Source: an uncultured bacterium (GTDB lineage Bacteria; Hydrogenedentota; Hydrogenedentia; Hydrogenedentales; SLHB01). From it: a stretch of DNA of 14,683 nt. How positions within the stretch are numbered: the first letter of the stretch is position 1; every line of letters begins with the position of its first letter. The notes beneath the pieces are model-generated. The model made no database searches. It was not told the DNA's origin and saw only the letters and a list, made by a program, of their open reading frames with translations. The stretch lies in contig CALEZK010000200.1 in the NCBI GenBank assembly GCA_937928585.1, forward strand, positions 1 through 14,683, given 5' to 3'. Both the position numbers and the translations under genes were made by a program. Below are positions 1-6,153 of this stretch, piece after piece.

Positions 1-170
1 TGGTCGGGTACGCGCAGGCCTGCTTCTTTGAGGATGCGCATCGTCGTGCTTTTGCCTGCCCCATTGGGGCCCAAAAAGCCGATAATCTCGCCCTTCTCGA
101 CACGAAAGGACAGGTCGTGGACAGCGGTAATCGCGCCGTAAACCTTTGTCAAACCCGTAACTTCGATCAA
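1..170 (-). CDS. ABC transporter ATP-binding protein (N-terminal part only)
   Basis: The first 56 residues of an ABC ATPase are visible; the rest lies before position 1. The start is the TTG at 170-168, with AAGGAG six bases upstream, and the protein opens with IEVTGLTKVYG. The A-loop Tyr is Y11. The Walker A motif GPNGAGKST is at residues 34-42, followed by TMRIL. This is the form seen in ATPases of ABC-2 and daunorubicin-resistance-type exporters, which energise a membrane permease from the cytoplasmic face. One oddity: after MRIL the family normally reads T/A-G-L-x-x-P, but here it reads KEAGLRVPD, as if two codons (Lys-Glu) had been inserted before AGLRVPD. No ABC signature, Walker B or permease is in the window, so the substrate is unknown. 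The family call is secure; the subfamily is an inference. Confidence 0.9.
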   Translation of the reverse strand, partial: MIEVTGLTKVYGAITAVHDLSFRVEKGEIIGFLGPNGAGKSTTMRILKEAGLRVPD

Positions 171-436
171 GGGAGGCTCCTTCGCCGCTACTCTAACGCA
201 TTGGGGAACTTCCGTGCAATGTTATGGGGCTTTGGAAGTGCCAAAATGCGAATTCTGAGCTGCCTGTTTTTCGTCGAATTGAAAAATTCCTGCCGCCAAA
301 ACTGCCGTTCAGCGGGAAGAAAGTTCCCGTGAAAATGGGCTAAAGTGCTAATAGGGTGACGGATTGCTGCTGAATGTAACGGTCAAGACCTTCAAATGTA
401 ATGACTTATGCCGATATGCAGGGTATTCGGGGTATT
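171..436. other. non-coding spacer between two divergent genes
   Basis: No convincing gene is seen. A 71-aa open frame at 117-332 (+) lies partly over the ABC gene and has no recognisable protein features or ribosome site. The right part holds the left arm of an inverted repeat (409-416) and a tandem GGGTATT pair (421-427 and 430-436) next to the sigma-54-type promoter. The promoter of the ABC gene should also lie here, but no clear -35/-10 pair was found. Confidence 0.5.
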
Positions 437-464
437 TGGCACGGCCTATGCTCTGGTATCGGCA
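409..464. repeat. 8-bp perfect inverted repeat around a promoter
   Basis: TGCCGATA at 409-416 and TATCGGCA at 457-464 are exact reverse complements, 40 bases apart. They flank the sigma-54-like promoter at 437-452. They could be a regulator's paired half-sites or an mRNA/DNA hairpin. The right arm falls at the expected transcription start, so a bound protein there could repress. An 8-bp match could also be chance. Confidence 0.4.
437..452 (+). promoter_or_regulatory. candidate sigma-54 (RpoN) promoter
   Basis: TGGCACG, four bases, then ATGCT matches the -24/-12 consensus TGGCACG-N4-TTGCW with one mismatch, and it keeps the invariant GG-N10-GC spacing. The predicted start is near 463-465, giving a leader of about 35 bases to the ATG at 499. 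No enhancer-binding protein gene is in the window, and no sigma-70 alternative was obvious. Confidence 0.5.
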
Positions 465-498
465 GTAACTCGGGAAGGAACCCGGGAGGAAGTTAACA

Positions 499-696
499 AT
501 GATTGTTCAATGCTGTGTGTGCCAGAAGGTTCGGAAGAATGACCGGTGGTCGCGCCTTGCGAAACCGGTAAACCAGAATGAGATGATGGTCAGCCACGGA
601 TACTGCCCGGAATGTGCTGCCGAAGCGTTTGGCGACCTGTATCGCCGCGCACAGGCGCGCGAAGCTGCTCGCATGACCGTCGTGCACGCCGCGTAG
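499..696 (+). CDS. standalone small Zn-ribbon protein (65 aa)
   Basis: This is a 65-aa protein with GGGAGGAAG just upstream of its ATG. It has C5-x2-C8 near the N-terminus and H33-G-Y-C36-P-E-C39 in the middle, with a VRKNDRW segment between. This matches the short motif C-x2-C-K-K-I-R-D...SHGICPEC, found as a C-terminal tail or linker on many PAS/GGDEF/histidine-kinase signalling proteins. Here it stands alone, followed by a short Ala/Arg-rich helix. Four Cys (or three Cys plus His) would bind a structural Zn; no catalytic residues are seen. It is monocistronic, between a sigma-54-like promoter and a terminator, so it may be a condition-induced adaptor or regulator. That role is inference. 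The gene itself is well supported by the ribosome site and the motif. Confidence 0.8.
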   Translation: MIVQCCVCQKVRKNDRWSRLAKPVNQNEMMVSHGYCPECAAEAFGDLYRRAQAREAARMTVVHAA

Positions 697-719
697 CAAC
701 AAAAGTTTGATCTTACAGG

Positions 720-769
720 GGCGCTGGGTTCGGAAACTGTACCCTCCGGACACAGCGCCTCTTCTTTTT
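720..769 (+). terminator. rho-independent terminator of the Zn-ribbon gene
   Basis: GGCGCTG (720-726) pairs perfectly with CAGCGCC (753-759), and TCTTCTTTTT follows at 760-769. The loop region is GC-rich and can pair further. On the minus strand the same hairpin sits directly behind the exporter stop codon, but its T-run there is poor, so it mainly serves the plus strand. Confidence 0.75.
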
Positions 770-3006
770 CACAACGCACTGCTCTCGGGTCCGCGCCGAT
801 GACGATTGATGATAATGATGAGTGCCGGGGTGAGCAGTACGTTCGCAAAGAGCGCGGTGAGCAACGCGAGGCCGGAAAGAAATCCGAAGTATCGAATCGG
901 CACAAAGCTTGAGGCGCAGAGCGTGAAGAATCCGATGGCGGAAGTGCCAGTTGAGTAAATGAGGGCGGGCCCCACTTCAGACAAGGCGCCGCTGAGCGCC
1001 TGCGAGGTTGTCTCGCCGGGTTTTCGCAGGAGCCTGTAGGATGCGATGAGGTGAATGGTGTTGTCGTCGGCCATGCCCAAGGCGACGCCGGCAACGAGAA
1101 CGGTCGCGGCGTCAAGTGGAATGCCGAGCAGCGGCATGACGGCGAAAGCGGCAAGGGTGGGTAGCAGGGTCGGCGCGATGGCGAGTCCCATGAGCCGAAG
1201 CGAGCGCAGCCCGATGCCAACCATGAAGAAGACGGTGAGAAACGAGAACGCGAAACTTTCCACCTGTGTGATTGCCAGTTCCACCTGCGCGTCGTTGAGC
1301 AATAGCACGATGCCGGTGAGATGCGCGGAGATTCCGGCTTCGAGTTCCGAAAAAACGTTCTCGGCGAAATCCGTGAGGGCAAAAAAACGATTGGCATCCA
1401 TCGCGCGGGAGATGATGGAAAGGCGCAGCGATTTTCCATCGGGAGCGACGAGCCGGTTCAGTTCTGCCCGGAGCCAATCCGGCGCCTCGGCGATCAGGCG
1501 TTGCGCGGCGACTTGCGTATCCGGCAAAGCGTATGCGGACGCTTCGAAATCGTTGTCCCACTGATTCAGTTTGCGCAACAAATCGAGCGGAGAGACGACG
1601 CGGGCAACATAATCGACCGAGGCGAGGCGCGTTGCCGTCGCATCGACCGCGGGCCAGCACGAAGGGTCGAGCCAGCCATTCGGGCATTGCACGACCGTTT
1701 CCAGGGTGTACAGGCCGGTGAGATTCTCGCTGACGAAGTTGTATGACTGCACTTGCGGCGCATCATCAGGCAGGAACGTAAGCGGATTGGGTTCCGGGTG
1801 CAGGCGCGTGATGCTGAACGCGCCGAGTACGCCAATCGCAAGAAAGACGAATACAATCGTCCACGTTCTGCGTTCGGCCAGACGTTCCGCGCTGAGCAGC
1901 ACGGGCACCCAGAACGAACGCGCCTGCTTGCGCGGTGGCAGTCGTAATAATCCGGTCAATACGGGCGCGACTACCAGATTCGCGATCATCGATATGACGA
2001 TCGCAATGGCCGCGAACATGCCGAGCTGTCTTATCGGTGGCATGGAGGACAAAACGAGAGACAGGAAACCCGCGGCAGTCGTGATGGCCGCGAGCGCGCA
2101 GGGCAGGCGCACTTCATTCCAGGCGTGCGCCACTGACGACGCCGTCGAGCGGCCTTCGTTGCAGTGACGATAGTAATGCGTGATGAAATGGACCGAATGC
2201 GCGAGCGACAAGGACCAGAGCAGGGGCGGTAGAACGGAGCTGACCATCGTGAGGGCATAGCCGGAGACATCAATTAACCCAAGCGGAATGACAACGCTGA
2301 GCCAGGCGCATACGCATGCCACAATCACCGCGCGGGCGCTTCGCAACAGGAGCAACAGAATAATGACAGACGCGCCAAGCGCGATGGGCATGACGCGACG
2401 CGTCTCGCGTTCGGATATTTCGTCGAGCGCGACGTTCAGCGTCGGGGGACCGACGATGTCGACGCGGAATCCAAAATCGCGCAGTGGGAGCAACGCATCA
2501 TCAATGGCGACGACCATGGCTTTGCGACTGGCGCTGTCGTCGGGCGGATCAATTTCCAGGAATAGTCCGGCGGCGCGGTTGTCGTCGGATATAAAGAGTC
2601 CGCGATAAAACGGCGTGTCGGTAAATTCGCGTTCGAGCGCCGCGGGATCTTCCGCGCCGAAAACTTCGCGATACACCGCCGGAATTCCGCCCACGCGACG
2701 AACGGCGGGAATTTCTTCCAGCGCCGCCTGGACGGCGAGCATGACGTCGAGTGCCTGCGGTTCGAACAGGGGTTTGCCGGAAACGCAGGCGACGATGAAT
2801 TCGTCCGCGCCAAAGGTTTGCTTGAATCGTTCGTAGTCCTGCGTGGCGGCGCTCGCAGGATCGAGCCAGTGTTCAATGGCATTGTCGGTGCGCAGTCTTG
2901 CGGCGGCAATACTCGCGGCAATGCCCAGCAACACGATGCCTACGGACAAGACCGTGAGAAACGCGCGCGGGAAGTATGGAGTGGACGTTGTGTTGCTACT
3001 GCTCAA
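769..3006 (-). CDS. MMPL/RND-family exporter, 12 TM segments
   Basis: This is a 745-aa inner-membrane transporter with the duplicated RND/MMPL layout: a TM helix at about 14-36, an extracytoplasmic loop at about 38-203, five TM helices between 204 and 355, then a second half with TM at about 382-400, a loop at about 402-575, and five helices at 576-735. The motif GMADDNTIHLIASY (644-657) carries the paired acidic residues usual for proton coupling in this family. The second half ends in a short basic tail. These proteins typically export lipids or other hydrophobic molecules; substrate unknown. No partner adaptor or outer-membrane factor lies next to it. The start is TTG at 3006; an in-frame TAA stands shortly upstream and there is only a weak CGGA ribosome site. 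Palindromic repeat copy 1 lies upstream. Confidence 0.9.
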   Translation of the reverse strand: MSSSNTTSTPYFPRAFLTVLSVGIVLLGIAASIAAARLRTDNAIEHWLDPASAATQDYERFKQTFGADEFIVACVSGKPLFEPQALDVMLAVQAALEEIPAVRRVGGIPAVYREVFGAEDPAALEREFTDTPFYRGLFISDDNRAAGLFLEIDPPDDSASRKAMVVAIDDALLPLRDFGFRVDIVGPPTLNVALDEISERETRRVMPIALGASVIILLLLLRSARAVIVACVCAWLSVVIPLGLIDVSGYALTMVSSVLPPLLWSLSLAHSVHFITHYYRHCNEGRSTASSVAHAWNEVRLPCALAAITTAAGFLSLVLSSMPPIRQLGMFAAIAIVISMIANLVVAPVLTGLLRLPPRKQARSFWVPVLLSAERLAERRTWTIVFVFLAIGVLGAFSITRLHPEPNPLTFLPDDAPQVQSYNFVSENLTGLYTLETVVQCPNGWLDPSCWPAVDATATRLASVDYVARVVSPLDLLRKLNQWDNDFEASAYALPDTQVAAQRLIAEAPDWLRAELNRLVAPDGKSLRLSIISRAMDANRFFALTDFAENVFSELEAGISAHLTGIVLLLNDAQVELAITQVESFAFSFLTVFFMVGIGLRSLRLMGLAIAPTLLPTLAAFAVMPLLGIPLDAATVLVAGVALGMADDNTIHLIASYRLLRKPGETTSQALSGALSEVGPALIYSTGTSAIGFFTLCASSFVPIRYFGFLSGLALLTALFANVLLTPALIIIINRHRRGPESSAL

Positions 3007-3051
3007 CTGTTCCGTCGATCTTGAAAGTTAATGCGCGACTGACCTGCGTTT

Positions 3052-3064
3052 GCACTTACAGTGC
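3052..3064. repeat. short inverted repeat upstream of exporter gene
   Basis: GCACT-TAC-AGTGC forms 5-bp perfect arms about 46 bases upstream of the exporter start. It could be a small operator half-site pair, but it may be chance. Confidence 0.2.
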
Positions 3065-3090
3065 GTTGTACCGCGTCGGCAGACGATTTG

Positions 3091-3204
3091 AGTCTAGCCC
3101 GCATTTCTCACCGCTTCAAAGTTCCATGTTTCAACTTGAAAAGCACCAGGCGGTGAGAAATGCTCACGAGAAAACCCAGAGGCCCACTGAAAAATCCGGG
3201 CTAG
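3091..3204. repeat. palindromic intergenic repeat, copy 1
   Basis: Positions 3091-3189 match 9843-9941 without gaps, with 9 differences in 99 bases. The element is a nested palindrome. The outer arms are CTAGCCCG (3094-3101) and CGGGCTAG (3197-3204). The main arms are perfect 14-mers, GCATTTCTCACCGC (3101-3114) and its complement at 3150-3163. A further inner pair is TTCAAAGTT with AACTTGAA. There is no transposase and no coding sense. It resembles a REP/BIME or MITE-like element. It lies between two minus-strand genes, and the right outer arm contains the TAG stop codon of the dioxygenase gene. In RNA it would fold into a long hairpin that could stabilise or terminate the upstream transcript. 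Confidence 0.85.
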
Positions 3205-3983
3205 CTTAGAAAATCTGTTGTTTCGCCGAGCCATTGCAATCCTGTTTCTTTGATTGCGGTATCGGGGACGCGCTTCATCGGCGAATATCTGGGATGGCTC
3301 GATTTCCCGTATGGGCTGTTGCGTTTCGCGTTGTAACAGCAGATGAGCGCCCAACGCGGATTCGGCGACGTGTTCTGATCGGAACGATGGAGCAGATTCG
3401 AGTGAAACCAAAGCGCATCGCCAGGTTCCATTGTCACGTACTCGAGCGAACAAACCTTCTCCGCCGCATCGCAGCGTTCGGGGTCGGCGCCAGTCTGATC
3501 GCCGACGCGAATATGGTTAATGCGTCCGATGTGATGAGATCCCTTGAGCACTTGCAGACAGCCGTTTTCCTTCGTGCACGGATCGATCGCAATGAAACAG
3601 CTCACCAACAGTGGAAACAGGCAGGTGTCGTTGTACCAATAGCCATAATCCTGGTGCCAAATCCACGCGCCGCCAACGAAGGGTTCCTTCTGCATCATCT
3701 TCGAATGCCAGTGATACACTTCGCCGCCGAGTATCTGTTCCGCGGAAGTTGCCATCCGTTCGCATCGGGAGTAGAGACTCAGCACGCCCTCGTTCTCGTC
3801 GTTCCACAGCGTAATCTTGCTCATCCCTCCGCCACCATCGGACCGTTCGACCGCCTTGCCGGAGATACTGGGATCCTGACGCGCCGCAGTCTTCAGGAGT
3901 TCCGCCTCTTCCTCGTCGAAGAGGTTCTTGATGATGATGTAGCCGTCTTCATTGAACTGGGCCAATTGGCTGGGGGTAAGCAT
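3201..3983 (-). CDS. phytanoyl-CoA dioxygenase (PhyH)-like Fe(II)/2-oxoglutarate oxygenase
   Basis: A 260-aa cytoplasmic enzyme of the PhyH family, which hydroxylates a small substrate using Fe(II), O2 and 2-oxoglutarate. The iron-binding set is visible: H110-Q-D112 in WIWHQDYG and the distal H199 in FHSNLLHR. R210 in NPRWAL is the likely 2-oxoglutarate anchor. The N-terminus LTPSQLAQFNEDGYIII is the classic PhyH opening. The start is ATG 3983, with CGGGAG eight bases upstream. A longer frame to 4073 exists but its extra residues look non-coding, and a good promoter would start transcription inside it. The stop TAG lies in the outer arm of repeat copy 1. The substrate cannot be read from sequence; family members act on lipids, natural products and osmolytes. 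The upstream neighbour is a toxin gene with no functional link. Confidence 0.9.
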   Translation of the reverse strand: MLTPSQLAQFNEDGYIIIKNLFDEEEAELLKTAARQDPSISGKAVERSDGGGGMSKITLWNDENEGVLSLYSRCERMATSAEQILGGEVYHWHSKMMQKEPFVGGAWIWHQDYGYWYNDTCLFPLLVSCFIAIDPCTKENGCLQVLKGSHHIGRINHIRVGDQTGADPERCDAAEKVCSLEYVTMEPGDALWFHSNLLHRSDQNTSPNPRWALICCYNAKRNSPYGKSSHPRYSPMKRVPDTAIKETGLQWLGETTDFLS

Positions 3984-4032
3984 TTCGAGACTCCCGATTT
4001 CAGTATGACATCGCGCCGCAGACGCATTGCAG

Positions 4033-4063
4033 ATAATACCATGCGGGACGGCGAGCCAGCCAA
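4033..4063 (-). promoter_or_regulatory. candidate sigma-70 promoter of the PhyH-like gene
   Basis: Read on the minus strand, TTGGCT (4063-4058) is followed after 19 bases by TATTAT (4038-4033), with a TG one base before it (extended -10). The predicted start near 4026 gives a leader of about 43 bases to ATG 3983, which supports the shorter start. Confidence 0.5.
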
Positions 4064-4121
4064 GTTGCATCACATCAGGTCAGGAAGCCAAATACTCTTG
4101 CTTCTTCCCGCTGTCCAAGAT

Positions 4122-4451
4122 TCAAGCAGACAGGCCGAGCGCGATTTGCAGCGAATTATTCAGTTCACCTAATTTCGATTGCGACAACATGCCAACGTAG
4201 TTTGTCAGGAACGACTTCGGAAGACTGACCAATTCGTCGCAATGAATGCTGCACTCATGTTTGAAACCGTCGTCTGGACCAACGAGGACTTGTGTGGCAA
4301 GTCCGTCATAGGCTGTGTAAACAGGCGCGCAAATGACGGTGGAAAAGCGAGAATCGATCAGTACCTGGCGGCTGACGATCACGAAAATCCGAAATTTCTT
4401 CGGATCACGCGTGGAAGGATTGGAGACGCGAAATAGCTCGGCGCGGGTCAT
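4122..4451 (-). CDS. PemK/MazF-family toxin (mRNA interferase)
   Basis: A 109-aa protein with the PemK/MazF barrel pattern. It opens TRAELFRV, followed by FRIFVIVSRQVLID (strand with the conserved Arg), STVICAPV (conserved Thr and Pro), then SIHCDELVSLPKS, the family's late strand with Cys-Asp-Glu. These toxins cut mRNA at short motifs and are held inactive by a small partner. The length matches the family. The ATG overlaps by ATGA the end of the antitoxin frame, so it is translationally coupled and has no ribosome site of its own. The toxin frame is intact and all its core strands are present, while the antitoxin frame contains a stop codon. Family assignment is strong; activity cannot be judged from sequence. 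Confidence 0.9.
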   Translation of the reverse strand: MTRAELFRVSNPSTRDPKKFRIFVIVSRQVLIDSRFSTVICAPVYTAYDGLATQVLVGPDDGFKHECSIHCDELVSLPKSFLTNYVGMLSQSKLGELNNSLQIALGLSA

Positions 4452-4549
4452 ACCGGAACTTGATAGAGAAGCACATCGGCAGCTTCTCTATTGAGAAAGT
4501 CTGCATTGGTATTGATGATGGACAAGTCTCGCTGATCGGAATCGTCCAC
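4448..4549 (-). CDS. C-terminal antitoxin segment, cut off by an in-frame TAG
   Basis: These 33 codons run in the same frame as the ribbon-helix-helix antitoxin (4553-4681), separated from it only by TAG-ATT. They read DDSDQRDLSIINTNADFLNREAADVL..., then YQVPV and TGA. This pattern (charged, RDLxIIN, LNxEAxDVLxYQ) looks like the toxin-binding tail of antitoxins paired with PemK/MazF. Its TGA overlaps the toxin ATG. If the stop is real, this segment could be made by restart at the GTG four bases after the TAG, by stop readthrough, or not at all. If the stop is a sequencing error, the antitoxin is a normal 77-aa protein over 4448-4681. Coding character is clear; the way it is expressed is unknown. 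Confidence 0.6.
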   Translation of the reverse strand: MDDSDQRDLSIINTNADFLNREAADVLLYQVPV

Positions 4550-4552
4550 AAT

Positions 4553-4681
4553 CTAACTCGTGGCGAATTTGCGTAAAACCGCCTCGATTACCTCGGAACG
4601 GGTAGTGCCGGTTTTCCTGGCCCGAAGGTCAATTAGATCCAGCAAGTCGTCTGGCAGTTCTACTGTCGTTTTAATCATCAT
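4553..4681 (-). CDS. ribbon-helix-helix antitoxin, N-terminal DNA-binding part
   Basis: A 42-aa peptide, MMIKTTVELPDDLLDLIDLR followed by ARKTGTTRSEVIEAVLRKF, the complete fold of a CopG/MetJ/Arc-type DNA-binding domain: one beta strand and two helices with the turn GTTRSEV. Such antitoxins bind their own promoter as dimers and use a C-terminal tail to block the toxin. Here the frame stops at TAG (4553-4555), but the expected tail continues in the same frame to 4448. The start is ATG 4681 or 4678. There is no ribosome site, and a strong promoter predicts transcription starting at about 4681, so the mRNA may be leaderless. The gene is too short for many gene finders and is called from its sequence pattern and its position before the toxin. 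Confidence 0.8.
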   Translation of the reverse strand: MMIKTTVELPDDLLDLIDLRARKTGTTRSEVIEAVLRKFATS

Positions 4682-4687
4682 GATTCA

Positions 4688-4716
4688 ACTGTACGTCTGT
4701 TTCAGGATTCTGTCAA
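4688..4716 (-). promoter_or_regulatory. strong sigma-70 promoter of the toxin-antitoxin operon, probably leaderless
   Basis: On the minus strand, a perfect -35 TTGACA (4716-4711), a 17-base spacer and -10 TACAGT (4693-4688) are followed by TGAATC and then the ATG at 4681. The start of transcription would fall on, or within a base or two of, the initiation codon. Three CTGT tetrads (4689, 4697, 4710 on the plus strand) overlap the core promoter and may be half-sites for the ribbon-helix-helix autoregulator. Confidence 0.75.
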
Positions 4717-4735
4717 GTGCAGGTTATGGAAACGG

Positions 4736-5656
4736 TTATAGCCGACCTTTCACCCAATTCAGGGCGTCTGGAACATAGATTTCCGTGAGCTTGTGGTCGC
4801 GATCGTACCAGATGAGATCTGAGTTGCCGCTCTTGATGTATTTCTTGTAGGAGGCATTCATGCGCGGGACTTCGTAGAACGAATCGGTCTTTCCCATGAG
4901 CATGAGAACGGGCTTGCCTTTGACGCCCCAGGTGAAATCGATGGGCGCGGTCGGGCCGTAGTCGAGTGAACGCATGGGCGGCACGCAGGTGACGGCAACT
5001 TTGATGCGTGGTTCGACGCAGAGCAGGTAAAACGCATCCATTCCTCCCATGCTGTAGCCGATGATGCCGACGCGCGCCATATCAACGTCCTTGCGATCGG
5101 CGACGTAGTCGAGCGCGCGACGGTAATCCTTCACGGTTTGCACCGCGATTTCCGTGAACGTAAAGAAATTGATCTTCGCCGGGGCATTGGCATCTTCGAA
5201 GGTATTGACGTGCAGGTAATCGATCTCGTTGCTGCGTTCGCCGTGGGCGGGCGCGTCAAGCGCAAGCACGGCGTAACCCGCTTCAAGCAAAGCCTTGCGC
5301 ATTTCCCCGCCGCTGATATAGTTGCCATCTTCCCACCAGTCATCCTTGCCGCCGGACCAGCCGTGCACGAGCAGAACAATTGGCGCGGGCGTTGTCGCGG
5401 CGGATTTCGGAAGTTCGATGAACCCCGGAACGTGAAATCCCTGCGCGCCGCGGAACACGAACTTCTGTCGCAGCGTCGTTTCACCGTCCCACTCACGGAC
5501 GATGCGGCCCTCCAGCGGGATTTCCTTGTTGTAGTCAAAGAAAGGAAGGCGCGCCTCGTAGGCTTCCTTCGAGATACGCGGATAAGGTCCGGTTTCATCG
5601 GCAAGCGCGGCAAACACACACAGCGATACGACTGCGAATACAAATTGTTTAAGCAT
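4736..5656 (-). CDS. exported alpha/beta hydrolase (dienelactone hydrolase/acetyl-esterase type)
   Basis: A 306-aa serine hydrolase. A signal peptide covers about 1-19 (MLKQFVFAVVSLCVFAALA), so it acts outside the cytoplasm. The oxyanion segment LLVHGWSGG (95-103) is followed by the nucleophile elbow GYSMGG with Ser202, the acid Asp258 in LMGKTDSF, and the base His288 in DRDHKL, the full catalytic triad in the usual order and spacing. The substrate is unknown; relatives hydrolyse carboxyl esters, acetylated sugars or dienelactones. The start ATG 5656 has AGGAAA upstream and begins the signal peptide; the longer frame to 5758 would bury it. It is divergent from the chelatase gene, with about 95 bases between them for both promoters. 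No terminator is evident before the toxin-antitoxin promoter. Confidence 0.9.
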   Translation of the reverse strand: MLKQFVFAVVSLCVFAALADETGPYPRISKEAYEARLPFFDYNKEIPLEGRIVREWDGETTLRQKFVFRGAQGFHVPGFIELPKSAATTPAPIVLLVHGWSGGKDDWWEDGNYISGGEMRKALLEAGYAVLALDAPAHGERSNEIDYLHVNTFEDANAPAKINFFTFTEIAVQTVKDYRRALDYVADRKDVDMARVGIIGYSMGGMDAFYLLCVEPRIKVAVTCVPPMRSLDYGPTAPIDFTWGVKGKPVLMLMGKTDSFYEVPRMNASYKKYIKSGNSDLIWYDRDHKLTEIYVPDALNWVKGRL

Positions 5657-5751
5657 TTTGGGTTTCCTGATGCGTGTGATCGATTGGATGCAGACCCTTG
5701 CAAAATGGCATTCCGCAATCCGTTCACCAAAATCATGTAAAATGCCGGACG

Positions 5752-6153
5752 ATGTCAAACCTAGGACCCGACACCGCTATCGTACTCGTTGATCATGGGT
5801 CGACGCATTCCGCGGCGAACGATATGTTGGCCGACGTGGCGCGCATGCTGCGCGCGCAAGCGGGTGGCGCGATTGTTGAGTTGGCGCACATGGAGTTGGC
5901 CGAGCCCACCATCGAGCAGGCCTTTGCCGCTTGCGTGGCGCAGGGTGCGCGCACGATTGTGGTCCACCCGTATTTTCTCGCGCCTGGCAGACACAGCACA
6001 AAAGACATTCCCCGAATGAGCCGGGACGCCGCGGCGAAATACCCCGGTGTCAGCGTATCCGTCACGGAGCCATTGGGGATTGACCCGCGCATGATCGAGG
6101 TCATCCTCCGCCGCGTCCATGAGACCATTGCCGCGGAAATCCCCACGCCATGA
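5752..6153 (+). CDS. CbiX/SirB-like sirohydrochlorin chelatase family protein (short form)
   Basis: A 133-aa single-domain protein of the type II chelatase group (CbiX-small/SirB), which inserts Co2+ or Fe2+ into sirohydrochlorin on the way to cobalamin or siroheme. It begins AIVLVDHGS with metal-ligand candidate H15 and has HPYFLAPGRH with H72 and H81, the hallmark segment of the family. About 130 aa is the size of the small homodimeric form. The start is ATG 5752; the ribosome site is weak and an upstream frame to 5698 adds nothing family-like. It ends in ATGA overlap with the flavoprotein oxidase, so both are translated from one message. No other cobalamin or siroheme gene is nearby. It could therefore have been recruited to another ferrochelatase-like or metal-handling job; that part is inference. 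Confidence 0.85.
   Translation: MSNLGPDTAIVLVDHGSTHSAANDMLADVARMLRAQAGGAIVELAHMELAEPTIEQAFAACVAQGARTIVVHPYFLAPGRHSTKDIPRMSRDAAAKYPGVSVSVTEPLGIDPRMIEVILRRVHETIAAEIPTP

Noticed and set aside
507..1439. A 310-codon minus-strand open frame across the exporter's 3' end and the Zn-ribbon gene
   Set aside because: It has low-complexity Ser/Pro/Arg composition and sits in another frame of the well-supported exporter.
3091..3204. Insertion sequence
   Set aside because: No transposase or remnant of one and no clear target duplication; too short, so it is described as a repeat only.
2976..3209. Small plus-strand frame across repeat copy 1 with a counterpart at 9878-10189
   Set aside because: The two frames resemble each other only because the DNA repeat is shared. 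No start signals are seen, and the nested palindromes explain the conservation.
3984..4073. Longer N-terminus for the PhyH-like protein
   Set aside because: The extra 30 residues are not family-like, a good ribosome site precedes ATG 3983, and a predicted promoter would start transcription downstream of the longer start.
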